DNA of 64,000 nt from Carnegiea gigantea (lineage: Eukaryota; Streptophyta; Magnoliopsida; Caryophyllales; Cactaceae), in the NCBI GenBank assembly GCA_029747015.1, contig JAKOGI010001341.1, forward strand, positions 12,501-76,500, given 5' to 3'. Shown here piece after piece: positions 38,051 through 51,275 of the stretch (within the stretch, counting starts at the first letter, position 1; each line of letters starts with the position of its first letter). The position numbers and the translations under genes are program-made. The notes under the pieces were generated by a model that was not told where the DNA came from, did no database searches, and saw only the letters and a program-made list of their open reading frames with translations.

Positions 38051-39451
38051 GAAGTAATTAATGATTGAGATAACATATCCAAATATAAAAGGCTTATGGT
38101 ATTTGGCATAACTTAGAAAAGTAAACTTTGGTCACATTTGGCTCCAGAAATTGGTTGCCTAAAGTTGGATGGACCGAAAAATACTTTTTCGAAGTAGTCG
38201 GCTCACAAAAATGGTTGCCTAAATTAAACCTGAATGGATTGAGATATAATTTTTCCATGAGAAAAAATTAAGTCTTTTAAATGACTTTTTCTTTTTTGGA
38301 ATCTAAGGGAAATAAATTTCGAAGTCTCGTGATAATTGGTAAAGCTTTCTCGAAAAAATAACACAAAAATACCCTAACTTTAACTTTTGATTTCACTATT
38401 TTAAGGATTAAGGACCTGTATGTCATGAAAATGTTTTCCTAGGTAGTTCAAATTATATTAAAACCATTTATTAGGCCCAATCTTGATAGTTGACGTCAAG
38501 AAGATGATGAAAGGTGCCAAATATTTGACTTTTGCATATGATGACCCATATCCCCCCCCCCAAAAAAGGAAAAAAAGTGGAATGCATTCATGCTCAAGCT
38601 GAGAATGTGATTGAACAAAAAATCTTCCTCTTAATAGCTCAATGTGATGCTTGAAATTGACTCTTGCCTCCCTGCTATTCCATCCCCTATGCTTCCAACC
38701 CCGTTTAGTTTTTTTTCCCCTCTTCCCTACCTCTCCTGATTTCTGCAACTGTTCCCTCGTTCCTTCCATTTCTTCATATCTCTAGGTCATAGTTTAGGGG
38801 AGAGCGAAATATTTTGTTAGCGTGTTATGTTTGTTTGTACGATAGAGGTAAAACATTATGTTAAATTTTGTTCAATGTTCGTTGGTATTTTGTCCCGTAT
38901 GTAGAGAAACCTTCAAAACATACGGATTAGCATTCTCAAGGGGCAATATCTTACTTTCATAGATGTTATTTTAACAATAAAATCTAACAAACTGTGATTG
39001 TCTTGCAACTTGTAACCATTTTATAATTTTATATTTCTCCATTTCCACATCAAAAACTTGTATCATTTTGTCCAAATTTTTTAAAAGAAGCTTTGTTCAT
39101 CTCTTTCTACATTTTACCATCATTGAACAAATTATGTCATCAAAACTCATTCTTTTTTGGTATCAAATACACACAAGAAGCATTTTATTTTCATAGGGGA
39201 ATGATTAATTTTATTTTCCCCATTGTCAAATGAATAATCAATTTTACACGATGATTATCTGAGTGAACAGAAGAAAAGATAAGAGGTTGAAGAAGGAGTG
39301 TCAGGTGAGAAGAGTAAATACCAGCCAAGAGAGACTTATTGGAAGGGGGTTTTATTTGCTTTTTTTCATTAGAATTGATTTGGTCTTCCTTTTTTCTTCA
39401 TTCACTTCCTCTTATGTTTGTATTATCATGGTGTCATTTTCTAAGGGAAAA
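38051..39451. other. Unassigned AT-rich spacer; no gene recognised
   Basis: A minus-strand open frame of 103 codons (38458-38769) exists, but it contains a homopolymer C/A run and matches no family I recognise. Stretches resembling the 127-bp repeat unit (39452-39705) occur near 37790-37920. Confidence 0.4.
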
Positions 39452-39705
39452 TTTAACATTTTATGTGTCGGTCCAAGCTCAAAACCGAAATTGGGCCTAA
39501 CTAAAAGTTACACTATAATTTAAGGTTCCTAAAAATATATTTCCAAAACTAAGGGACCTTAAAATAGTTACGTCAAAATTTGACATTTTACGTGTTGGTC
39601 CAAGCTCAAGGCCGGAGTTGGGCCTAACTAAAAGTTACACTATAATTTAAGGTACCTAAGAATATATTTTCAAAACTAAGGGACCTTAAAATAGTTACGT
39701 CAAAA
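39452..39705. repeat. Tandem duplication of a 127-bp unit
   Basis: Two adjacent copies share GGTCCAAGCTC (39470 and 39597), AACTAAAAGTTACACTATAATTT, and GGGACCTTAAAATAGTTACG. The spacing between equivalent bases is exactly 127. Only a handful of substitutions separate the copies, so the duplication is fairly recent. Confidence 0.85.
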
Positions 39706-42379
39706 TTAAGGGTAACTTTGTGCATTTTTTGGGTTTTTTCTATGGCTATTGGAATAGATTCGATTTTTCTGAGCGTTCAGCATAAGTTATTTTGTTTTCA
39801 TATCATTTAAAATTAAAAATATAATATTAGAGTACTGGAGTTATTTAATGAAGTTTTGATGGATTGTGATATGGAATATAAATTTGATCATTTTTGAAAT
39901 AGATGATTGCAATTCATTGTTTTATTATTTCTATTCTTCTGAATATTCATTTAGTTGCTAGTGAAGAAAGAGTTGTTGAATAGTTAAATTTATATCATGA
40001 GGTTTTTGAACAATTAATTTTCCTATCTTTCTAGGATGATTACAGGGTAGGATTTTGGAGGCAACTATTGGTTTAACAATGGTGCCTTAATTTTTCAAAG
40101 AGCCACTTTTGTCTTCACAAAGCAGCGAGAGCACAAACAACTCACTGGAAAGGTGATTGCATGTGGCAACTAATTCGTGTTACTTTTATAATATATTATG
40201 GTGTTGTGTAGGAGTATAGGGGCAAGGAGAATGGTGAACATCACAAATGTTTTGAGGGTTATCTGGAGGTGGTTTTTCCACTAGTAAATTTTTGGAGACA
40301 TGCTATGCTTATCTTCACTATTGAAGCTTATCGATTGTTGATAGAGAATTTGTTGACGGATATAATTAGAAGGAGTTGCACAATGATACATCTCACAGGG
40401 TATTTCTTTTATCGAGTGTGAGTTATTTAGGAAATTTTTTGACTAAGGATTAGATGAATATGTTTTTGAGCAAAATGTTGTTTTGAACCGCTTGCTAAAT
40501 GTTCATTGAGGTTGGTGTTTTATGTTCACAATGTTTGCGCGTTATGCGAATAGGTACACTATAAAGAGACAGTACCTGGGAAATAAACAAAGCCAAAGTA
40601 ATGAGGGTATTATTCTAGATGATATGAAAGATTTTATGGTATTTAAGGGAGTTCTATTGGGTCTAATAAAGCCGAAATTGATTTTGATATTAACAAACTA
40701 ATTGCAAGTCTAGATGTTCATATACATTATAAGTGATGACATATCTGCTGCCTCTGTGATGATATACTTGAATTAATTCATAGTATTATATGTGTTATGC
40801 CTTTATACTAATACAATTCAGTTAATAGATATTATTAGATGATTGACTAAGCTTAAGAGTTTAGACCTTTGCCAAAGCATCGTACAGTTAAGGCTAGAGT
40901 TATATTCTTGAGTAGTGTAACTATGATAATATGTAAGAGTCCTTGACATTGTAGAGCTTTGATGAGCTTTTATGATTGTTCTTTAATCATGTGATGATTA
41001 AATTGCTTAAGTGCAAATGTGATGCAAAGATAGTCTTGATCATATTAATCAGGTTGAACAAACAAAATGAGATTATGTGTGAGATGCTTTCTTTCTATGG
41101 TGATATTTGATTATTAGTTGATCTATATCAAGTGTTTGACATGTGAATTATTGAACTTGCCAGTGTGTTTAATGTGCTTGTGACTAAAAGATTTATTATA
41201 ATTTACTCACACAATTAGTAAGTGGATATGCAAAAGAAACAAGGCAATCAAGAGATGTCATACATGGAAGCAGTCAAGATCCGAGTTGTAAAAGAGATGA
41301 ATAGTAGCCACTTGATTGGAGATCATGTGTAGCAAGATATGGCCAAGTATGCGAAGTTACAAAATCAAATACAATAGTTAGAGATTCTTGATGAGGATTC
41401 TACATGTGACGTTCAGAGCTAGCATTTATGCTCTACCTATTCTAATAACCAATTAATCCCCCCCAATTGTTCCTATTCTGAGATAGATGACAACAGCATA
41501 AAATAATCATGACATATAACCATGATAAAGAATGACACAATCATCTAAGTGAATATAAGCACATATCTATAATAAGAACATGAAAAGAGTTTATTAATCA
41601 AGTTTGTAAAGATATATTTAATAATGATATGAAGAAAATTAATTTAAATTTCATCTGTCTAAGTAATGTTGTATTGTTAATTTGGAAAAGGCAAGATTTT
41701 TGTAAGTCTAGTAAGTAGATGGTTTTATGAAAAGAAAATTTGAACTTAAAATGAATAAACATGACAACCCTTTTTTTTTAAGAAGTCATCAAAGCCCTAC
41801 AACTTACTTTAGAAAGAGAACATCAACAACTAGCTACAAGAAAGCGATTAATTTGGCTTTTCTACATCAAGGAAGAAGTTCAAATGTAATTTGAAATGTG
41901 CCCAACCAAATAAGGAAAAAGCAAAGGTCAAAAAATTCATCAGAGACATTGATGAGGAGCTTGGAATAAAAAAACAAAAGGTAAAAGCAACTTTGTCATT
42001 CTCCCAATGGTTAGTATGTTTTTTGATGCTCATATAGAGTTGAATTGTCTATAAATACAAGAGTAAAGGGAAGATGAAGGTCAGAACATGCCATACTATT
42101 TACTCCTAATCTTTAGGGTGTTGTTCTTTATATTTAAGAGTTGAATTCTACTCAAATTATATTTATACTCTTGTAATGCTCATAATGTCAAGGGAGTATG
42201 GAGAGCTCTCTTCTAATCATTAGTAATCAAGTAAGTATATTCTTAACATTGGAGTGGATGCACTCAAGGTTTAAGATGCCCAAGAGTGAGTGAGAACTTT
42301 GAAAAAGGTTCTAATGGAGTTAGTGAGAGCTCATGCCAAGTTTGTTAGAGAGTTCGAAATAATACCCTAAAGTATAGTC
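39706..42379. other. Unassigned spacer; possible promoter/LTR at right end
   Basis: There are no convincing reading frames. TATAAATA at 42050-42057 precedes a transcript-like stretch with repeated TTTATATTTAAG/TTATATTTATA motifs, which could be the U3/R of a degraded LTR. No TG...CA borders or partner LTR were found. Confidence 0.3.
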
Positions 42380-42451
42380 AAAGAACTTGGGAGGGTCCTA
42401 GGGGCCTTGCCCCTCTTTTGCACCCAAAAAAAAAAAAAAAAAGAACTTGGG
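42380..42451. mobile_element. Tiny poly-A insertion flanked by a direct repeat
   Basis: AAAGAACTTGGG occurs at 42380-42391 and again at 42440-42451. Between them lie about 30 bases of unrelated sequence ending in CACCC and an A-run of about 18. A target duplication plus an A-tail is the signature of LINE-driven retroposition, here of a very short or 5'-truncated transcript. Confidence 0.5.
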
Positions 42452-44340
42452 GGGGTTCTTATGATAAAGAATTGAGCCTGTTATGATGCTATGAGAAAAA
42501 CCTAACTATAGGGAAGGAGTAGCGATGCTCATGCTGAGTGAGACATCATAGAGTGCTTAGGAAAAACTCTATGGCTAACAAGAAGTGATGAGGCTCTTAT
42601 TAGGCAATGAGCTATCACAAAGTACTCATAAAAATCTCTATGGTTGACAAGGAGTAGTAAGGCATTTGGGAGGAGGTGAGCTTGTCAAAGTGCTTTAAGA
42701 AAACTCTTTATTGTGGGCAAGGTGCCAAATGACGCTTACGGTGTTATCTCATTGAGATAATGATATTGGTTAAAATCCTAAAGGAGGGCCTTAAGGTGGA
42801 GATGTAGCCAAATGGTTGGGTGAACTTGTAACCAAATCACTTGTTTTGTCTCTCATTACTTCAAGCACATTAATCTCTTAACATATTTACCTGCTGCATT
42901 CCTAAAGTATCTTCTATGCCTATTTCTACATATTATCATTTGGAGTCTCTAATTTACCTATATTCGTATACTATTTCCCTTAGAGTTCAAAAGTATTTAA
43001 GTCTAAAATTTTTATTTGTCACCCTATTCTCACCCCTGTAGGGCAGCAAACCTCGGTATTGAACGAGCAAAATGGTTTAAATTTGATAAAGAGCGTGTTA
43101 AATCCTCATAGATTTCAACAATGAGGTTAATAAAGCTAGTGGTTGAATAGTACTATTGTGAAGAAATCTAATCAAGCAAAGGTAAACAAAGAAGAGAAAG
43201 CGCCATAAAATAACGCTACTAGTTTTAAAGAATTACCTAAAGTAAAATTTGGAGGAAGGATTTTGTTTTCCAATAAACAATTTTTATTGCAAATTGATAA
43301 CAATTATATATTATGTAATGAATAGTAGATGTCGATAAGAGTTTTTTTGGTTGTTTGTCAATAGATAAATTGGAAATGCAAAGAAGAAGATTTTTGCCAA
43401 AGGATCTAGATGTTGTTTTGCCACAGGTTGATGTTGAATAATTCTATTGTTATCAATAAAAAAGTACTAAACTCACTTCTAAACAATGTTATCTATTGAT
43501 TTATGGTGTTGGATTTTTGGAATTTATTACAGAAATTTTAGTCCTTTCCTATGTATATGCCTTATTCTTCTAAAGTAAAATAGTTACTAGCCAAAATACA
43601 AGTAGTGTTGCTTTGGGTTAGGTTGAATAACTAACTATTCTAACATTAATTTCTTATGTTATTCATGAAGAAGGTCATAGTTTTATCTATTGTGGTGGCT
43701 TTTTGGGCTTTATTATAGAATGTTGTTCATTTTTCCATTCACATACTTTATGTTGGATCAATTTCTCATGGTAATGTTTTGCCTACATTAATTTCATAGT
43801 GCTTGTTAGATGAAATGTGATAATCATATGGCAATGTAATAATTTTTTATTACTATATTATTTTTCTGTTAAATATTCATTTATGCTGGGGACAATGAGA
43901 TCAGTAAGATATCATCTATGATTTTACATTAATCCAAAGAGTGGTCCAACTTTTATGCTATTGATGTTTCAGGCATTATTTGGTCATATGCCAATAAATG
44001 GAGCATGTAATAAATATAACGATAACAACATTTGAGGTTTACTCAACCAGGTTGTGGACGTTCAATAGATAAGCTCTTTGGACTTTGTTCTTGCTTATAA
44101 TACCTGTTCGTGCCAAAAATATGTTATTTTTACAATACTTTTATACCCAATTTATGTTCGTTATAATTGTTGTTTTTAGGGTTTTGATTGATTTTATTTT
44201 GTTTTGTAGGGTTTGAATAAATTAAGGGAAGCTTTGTAAAAAAAAGGAAAAAAAATACGCAAAAATAAATCCTAAAAATGTAAACCCCCCAATCACGCGT
44301 GCCTCACATGCTACTCATTTCCCTAGCCTCCCACACGCAC
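42452..44340. other. Unassigned spacer; no gene recognised
   Basis: Between 42500 and 42720 a loosely repeated phrase occurs: AAAA(A/C)TCT(A/T)T...GG...AAGGAGTAG, then an AGTGCT...AAAAACTCTATGG-type block. The repeats are degenerate. No conserved coding frame was seen. Confidence 0.4.
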
Positions 44341-44355
44341 GTTACGTGACTTCAT

Positions 44356-44480
44356 GTGCCCCGTTTTTATTTCTCATTTTCTCTCTCTTCCCTTTTAGCC
44401 ACAGAACCACGAAAACCCGATAGCCCTCTGCTCCTCCATCTTCATCTCTATCTCTCCAACTCATCTCCCTCTCTCTCTCT
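44356..44480 (+). repeat. CT-rich microsatellite-like tract
   Basis: There is dense TCTC/CTCC sequence with CTCTCTCTCTCT near 44470. It could be a 5' untranslated leader, and an open frame (44356-44670) runs through it, but its composition is driven by the repeat. Confidence 0.6.
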
Positions 44481-44670
44481 AAAACTCCAATGCCTTCCAC
44501 CATCTTCATCCCTATCCACCACTCTAAATGCCAGCACATCACCACTAGTGCATCAATTGCCAGCTTGTCTCATCTCTACCATCCACGGCATAACAAATCA
44601 AGGGTTGAGATTGAAGCTTGCTGGGTATAAATTGAAGGAATTCGACTCTAAAGCGAGGTTAGAGAGATAA

Positions 44671-45928
44671 TCTAGGGTTTGAGTTTTAAGTTTTTTGGGT
44701 TTTCATTGATGGTTTTGTTTTTCAATTCGAAACTTTAGCCTAGGCTTTGTTTTATTTTTCTTGAAGATTTTGATTTGAATTGTAACAGCCATTTTCAGGC
44801 TGAATTTGGAGTTCAATTTCGTTCATGCTTCCAAGATTAATGTTAGGTTTCAATTTCATTTCTTTTCTTTTTTAGGGATCTAAGGTTCGTTCTAGGGTTT
44901 TCAATTCGAATGTTCAGATTTGTTTTGGCTTCCAAATGCTTGTAATTTAGTTAGATTTTGTCAATTATGGGTTGTAATCGCAAGGATTGTATGAAAATTT
45001 TAAGAGAAAGGCTTAGTTTGAGGTCGGTTGATGCAATGGTTCAAGGCCCTCTTTTGATGTTCTATTCCAAATCATCTCCATGGTCTGGGTTTGAATCTTA
45101 CTCTTCATTCATGCTTTGTGCTCCTTAGATGTTGCTGAGAATTCGAACTCTCTTGCTCAATTTCTGGTTTTCTTGGTTTAGTTGAATCAATTATGTGCCG
45201 ATGTTAGTTAAAATAGCAGATTCTGGATTTGGTAATTTGCTCTATTTGTTCTCTTCAATTGTGTTTGTTGCGGTAATTTTGTTTAGTTGATGTCGTTGGT
45301 TGATGTTAGATGATTTTTTGTTCATTATATTCTAAGATTTTAGTTAGTTTTCTGGCGTTTAATTTTTAATAATACAGGATGAATTGCTTGGTTTTTGTTG
45401 CTTGTTGCTTTGTTATTCTGATGCTGTGCTTTTAGGTTTGAGAAAATGAGTTTGGAATGCTAATGGAATGGTTGCTTGTTGCTATGCTGCTGGTAATTTG
45501 ATTGATGATGATAATGGTTGTTGATGCAATGGTTCAACTTTGATGTTGGTATAACATAAGAATGGAACCTGAAAGTTAATTCTTTTTATTTTCATTAAGA
45601 ACAGAAGGCTAATTTTTCTCTCTCATAGTGTTAGTTCACGTTTTAGTTTTCAGATTCTAGGTTTTAATTTCGGTTGAGTGGTGGTTGAATTAGTAAGTTC
45701 ATTTAAGTCATTTGATGCTTAGTTGAATGGTGATGAATGCATGAAATTCTTAGTATAAGGGTTTTAGTTCTCTTTGAATGATGGTTTAATATAGTTAACG
45801 TTAGATAAATTAGTTAATCCAAACCTTTGTAACCATAATCTTTTCCATTGTCCCTCTGGAAACGACCCTCAAGTACTACAGCGAATGTTATATGCTTACA
45901 ACACTTTGTTTTACACTAAAAATTACCT
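44671..45928. other. Unassigned, LTR-end-like stretch broken by gypsy 2
   Basis: TTAGGGTTT-like and TTTTAGTT-rich sequence runs up to the phrase CCCTCTGGAAACGACCCT (about 45851). That phrase resembles the conserved end of Tat/Athila-type LTR regions. Gypsy 2 then begins. No coding region was seen. Confidence 0.3.
45025..45100 (+). other. Possible tRNA-derived SINE head
   Basis: GGTTGATGCAATGGTTCAAGG (near 45025) resembles a Pol III A box and GGGTTTGAATC (45087-45097) a B box, followed by CT-rich sequence. The spacing is longer than usual and no tail was found. Part of the first motif recurs near 45521. This is only a candidate. Confidence 0.25.
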
Positions 45929-48900
45929 TACAATAACCCGACACTAAATCATGTTTATTTATTTAATGAAGCCATGTTATTAAATTTTCACATTTATTTA
46001 TCTCATTTAATCATCCTAGATGGGAGAATTTATTTTGGGCTCCACTTTGCAGTTCGAGTTTCATTTACCGTAACAATTTCACATGAATTGATATTAGGCC
46101 CCGATAGATATGATTAGATGACAAATTATTTTTCACAATGTCATAAAAATTTAATTTTCAACCATGCAAAAATTTAAGCCCAGATTCATTATATTTGGCT
46201 CAATTCATTTTCACCCGATTTGCGGCCCGATTTATTTTGGGTTCAAATTGTGGCCCAAAAGTTTTGGTGTAATTAAATTAAGTTGATTACCGCCATTAGG
46301 CCTAATTATCATTAGCAAAACTTTACCTTATAGATGGATAAATATAAGCCAAACAAGTGAGATAAATCCAAAAAAATTACAAGCAAACCAAGCCACACAT
46401 TCTCTTCTTCCTCTCCTACTTTCTCTTCCCATGGGCGGCTGTTGCTGTTCCTGAATTTTGGTGACTGCCGCCACCTTCAACCACCAGTCAGGGCTATTGC
46501 GGGCCAGCCCTAACACCCTAGCACCACTGGCCACCACCTCCAATCCTCAAAGCCACCAACCATCACTTCCATCTCACTCTTTTTCAAGCTCAAAGTGAGT
46601 AACTCTACCACCTATCTCATTGATTTTGGTTTTGCTTCTTTTTTTTATGGATTTTAATTGTTGATCATGTTATTTTGATGAGAATAAGAACTATTGTAAT
46701 GTTTTATTGTCTTGGTTATGCTTAAAAGCATGCTAGGGTTGAGTTCATGCATGAGCATGCATGCTTGAGTTTTAAATGATGGATTTGGATTTTGGTACTT
46801 GATTTTCATGATCTTTGGCATTAGAAATGGATATCATGATGTTTATGTTGATTTTGGATGAGGTTAAATGTAAGAATAAGTTGGGCATAAGTTAGGGTTT
46901 TGGTGATCAAACATGGGTTGATTTATTTCTAGCATCAAGTATATTATTTGTGTATAATTGGATAAAGAAATGAATCTTGGATGTGTTGTTTAACTTGGGA
47001 AATCACTTGAGATGATTTTGTATAAAGGGATGGATTATCGAAATTTCCCCAACTGATTATAAAAGGTCATTTTGCTCATTTATACAAATAAGTAAGCTTA
47101 TGTATGTGTTTTGAGTGTTTTTCAAAAAGAGAAAAGTTGAAAATTTGATGTAGGTGATTATGGAGTAAAACGTTCAAGTAATATGGCTTTATAACATGAT
47201 GAAAAGGAATAAGGCTTTGTTAAATGATCTAAAGAAGTGATTTTAGGGGGGAATTATGTGAAGAAAAGGGGGAAAACAAACACAGTGTGGCTATGAATAG
47301 GCTAAAAACAGGGGACATTTTACGAATAAACTGGTAATGTTCTGCCTATTGAAAAGTTATGATTTTTGGTGGACATGTAGATCTATAGGTGATCTTTCGG
47401 ATGCCTTTTGAATCACTTTAATCCCAGTTCTACTGAGAAAGGTATGGCTTGATTGAAGCTATGCATAGTTGTGTTCTAGCCCAATTTTAGGAACCCCATT
47501 GTGGGAGTTATGTTTTGCACTATAAATGAAAGTTTTGACGGACTTTTTAAGCTTTTCATATTGGGGTTTTAGAGCTCAATTGGAAGTTGGACGTGAAAAA
47601 TATGGATTTTCTACAGTAGGCCTTCAAACGATAATATGAGAGAAGAAAGAAATCATGGCATTTGGAAATATTATCAGGAGTCTTCATATAATTATGGATA
47701 TTACAAAGAAATTACAAAGTTTAGTGAGTTCAACAACTTTCATTTTGTATAAAAGCTTACTTTGGTTGGAAAACTGAGTTAATGGGCATGACAATGAAAT
47801 TGGAGAAGTAAAGAAGGTAATGACACAAGATCGGGGTCTATAAGGCCAAGCTAAGGTAATATGAGCTTTTTTGAACCTGGCAATACCCCTCTTAACATTA
47901 AACCTTCTATTATTCATTTCAGAAACATCAAAAATTCATATTTCATTTATATCCATTAAAATCTTTTCATTATCACCTCAATTATTTCATTTTTTTCTAT
48001 TTTGCTCCAATTTGTTTCATTTCGAGTTCATTGACCCTAACTTATTTGGTTTTCAAATCATTTTAGGGTAACTTATCTTATATTGAATTGTTTGATGGAT
48101 GCTTTTTTTATTAATCAATTTTCATAAAGTTACAAATTATGGGAGTGAAAGTTGTTTACTAACTACATTTACCTATAACTACATTTCTTAAGCCGAAACG
48201 AGGCCTAATATATCGTTTCCCATTGTGCATAAGTGAGATTTCATTTTAAAGACTTCAGGTACGTTCATTGCCTGTACCTTTAGAAATCAGCACGTATTTA
48301 TCAAAATTATAATGTTTTGATAAGTACATCAATGAATCATTTTAATTAGTGATTTATCACATAATTAGTGACCCCATCAGTTATCAGTTACAGGGCATTG
48401 CCCTTCAGTTACCTGCGCGGCTTTAGGTAAAGTCCCCTAATCGGCTTGGCAGGTGTACACCTATCCATAGATCGTAACAACATCATAACTAGCAATTATA
48501 GTTTACATTCATCTCATTCACTATATTAACTTAAAACGAATTGCAAAGCGGGTGCCTAACTGATTTTTGTAGAGATCTTTAACAACATAGGAATACATGT
48601 ACTGAGCTTTGGCTCACAGTTCGAAATGTTTTTCATGTTTTGTTTTAGGCAAATGCTTAATGAATCGTCCCCATGCTAGCACCCAGCTTAAGAAAATAAG
48701 TAGAGTAAGGGAATCGAGATGGATCAACAGTAACATAGTGCATGCATATTTCGAAGACGCGTTTTGAAATCTTTAGTGGATGGAAGTGTACATTATATGG
48801 TGAATTGATTTACTATATTCTATAAACCTTATGTTGGTTAACAGTTGACTGTATATGGTTTGATCGTGTATGAAAGTGTGTGGTAAAAGATATGCCTAAC

Positions 48901-49043
48901 TATGTTAATTCTAGTACTTATACTTCAAGCCTTGTCCTTTTTGGATGGAGGTAATGCCCGGTCATTGGGTTTATCAGTTGAAATTAAGGAAATTAGAATA
49001 GTGATTGCAAACAGTGATACATGCTTAATTAGGGGGCATTACA
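45929..49043 (+). repeat. 5' LTR of gypsy 2
   Basis: It starts at the position equivalent to TGTAATAGCCC, here TACAATAACCC, and ends GGGGGCATTACA. It matches 53973-57127. Confidence 0.83.
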
Positions 49044-49047
49044 GATT

Positions 49048-49059
49048 TGGTGTCAGAGC
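49048..49059 (+). other. Primer-binding site of gypsy 2
   Basis: TGGTGTCAGAGC has one transition from the initiator-Met site TGGTATCAGAGC, four bases after the LTR. Confidence 0.75.
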
Positions 49060-49545
49060 GAGGTTGATTCTTTCTAATAGGATATGGAGTATGGGGAATA
49101 GAGATTGGAAGGTGAGAATGTTGGTTTGTGAAGGTTGTTAATATATCATTGGAGATTTATGACATAAGAGATTTATGACCGTAAAAATGCTTATTTATCT
49201 CTCCTATGTTCTTCGCTTATGTTCATCCTTGTTAGATGGATCCATATGTATTAAGTATTATGTCGAGTACTTCTATGACCATTCACGTCTCTTTACTATA
49301 TGCTGGCATGATAGCCTAGCTACAGACCCCATTTCCAAGTTCCCTAGTGTTATGGTCCATACACAAAGGTTGTTGTAGACCTTATCTACAGTTGGCCCTT
49401 GGGCCGAGTTTAGGACCTGATATCATGACTTTGTGATGACTCGAGCCTTGGGAAGGGATGAACCTAGATTTCAATTTCATAAGGCTTAGGCTAACATTAT
49501 CACCGAGCTATTATTAAAGGAGGAGTTTGAGCCGAGAGGGAATAA

Positions 49546-49902
49546 CATGGACATTCTGCAATATATATTTTCATTACACTTGTCTCTTCCCCACTATCTC
49601 CACCTGTACCGAGCACTCCTCAGCCGCCTGAAAACCCAAAGCCATCGGGACCTGGAGAGGAGATCCTTGTATCTGATGGATCAAATGAGGTCCACATTGT
49701 TATAGATCTCCCTAATATACCATAGTTTAGCTCTGATGGTGACCTCATGGAAGACTCAGAGAAGGACCCAGAATTGAAGGAGTATCAGCTTCATCATAAT
49801 GATGAGAATGCAGAAATTGATGCTTCGGACAACAATTTTAACTTGGGCAGGGGGCCTGGGGATGAGTCTGATCTAGACTATGAATCATCTGGGGATATTT
49901 AG
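49546..49902 (+). pseudogene. Extra acidic, proline-rich frame before gag in gypsy 2
   Basis: A frame of about 119 codons is open except for one TAG (49723-49725). It encodes a Pro-rich piece (STPQPPENPKPSGPGEE) and then a strongly acidic tail (DLMEDSEKDPE, ESDLDYESSGD), ending with TAG at 49900-49902. Frame conservation through old, otherwise broken sequence suggests a real former gene. Gypsy 1 has a foreign segment at this place. I do not recognise the family. About 600 bp of non-coding, 3'-UTR-like sequence separates it from gag. Confidence 0.45.
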
Positions 49903-50559
49903 ATTGATTTATATTATATGTTGACATCTAAGATAGATTACTTTTTGAGCCCACATGTATATAGTATAGCCAGTTGGATAAATGAGTTTTGTGCAGGTTA
50001 TGACATTGTATATAGTTAGACAGGTCTTTCCGATTGTGTTGACTATTCCCGCCTACTTCTAGGCATGTGGCGAACTCAGTCTATTGGGGCTAAGTAGTGT
50101 TTTAGTTAGGAGGTTAGTGTAAAGGTTGACCTTAGGTGGTTAGTTGGATGTGATATTCATTGTGGAACCATGTATATGTATGTACGCGAGCAATTATGGC
50201 AATGATATAATGAAGCTTCATGTTATGTTTTAATAATACTTGGGCCATGGAAGTTGTATCTATTACATATGTGCATCTTATATGTTGGTTGCATTCGGTT
50301 CACTGAATTACTCAGCTGAATGGATAGTCAGAATATCAGAATATGTGTAAAATAATGTAGAAACCCACATGGAAGAAAACTAAGATCATGGTTAGGGATT
50401 AGGTAACCAGGTTTTGTGTAATATGCCAGTAACCTTAGTAATTTGCCCTCAATTCCTTATGAGTTGGTTAGTAATATGGGAACTCTAACTATTAACAGAC
50501 CTTGATGTCTGAGCTTATGAAATGAATAGCCCTAGCACCTTCCGAAATCCCTCATAAAG

Positions 50560-51275
50560 TCAATAAATTAGCAGATAGGGTGGACGAAGCAACCCTAAAG
50601 TATATGATGAAAAGTATAACCTAGTGGAGCTAGAAGCATGGATTAGAGGGATAGAAAAGATTTTCACAACAATGGAGATTCCAGAGGATTAAAAAATGAA
50701 CATTGGGATGTTTTACCTAACTACCGAACCTGATATTTGGTGAAACACTGTTAAGGATAGGCTCTTAGGATCTGACTTAACTTGGAATAGATTTTTAGAA
50801 GAACTGAGAGCCAAATTTTACCCAGTTATGGTTCAACGCATAAGGAGAAAGAATTAATGAAACTAAAGATGAGTGGTAGTATGACTGCGATGTAATATGC
50901 TAACAAATTTACAGAACTATCAAGGTTTGCTCAGGAGTTTGTATCATCTGAAAGATTAAAGATGAGGAGATTTGAAGAGGGATTAGCTTTCTATATTCGC
51001 AACTAGCTAGCTGGTCAACCAATTCTTACCTATCAAGAGTTATATGACCGAGTAGCTAAAGTAGAATGAGTGAAGACTGGGTTGAGGGCTATGAACTCGA
51101 TTAATCAAAAGAGGAAGCGGGCTAAAAAGGAAGCTTTAAGCGAGAGTGTAAACTAGTAGAAATCTACTTTCGCTCCTACTAAGAGTCATCTTGTAGGCTT
51201 ATTAGAGCCCTATAGGAAATGCGAAAGAACTGACCACACCACTCCTGAGTGTCGAGTAGGAACCAACAAATGTTT
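50560..51275 (+). pseudogene. gag remnant of gypsy 2
   Basis: The gag core (NIGMFYLTTEPDIW ... LLGSDLTW ... FLEELRAKFYP) is readable with several stops. It is followed by a basic stretch and remains of a zinc knuckle near 51215-51280. More of the C-terminal part is kept than in gypsy 1. Confidence 0.65.
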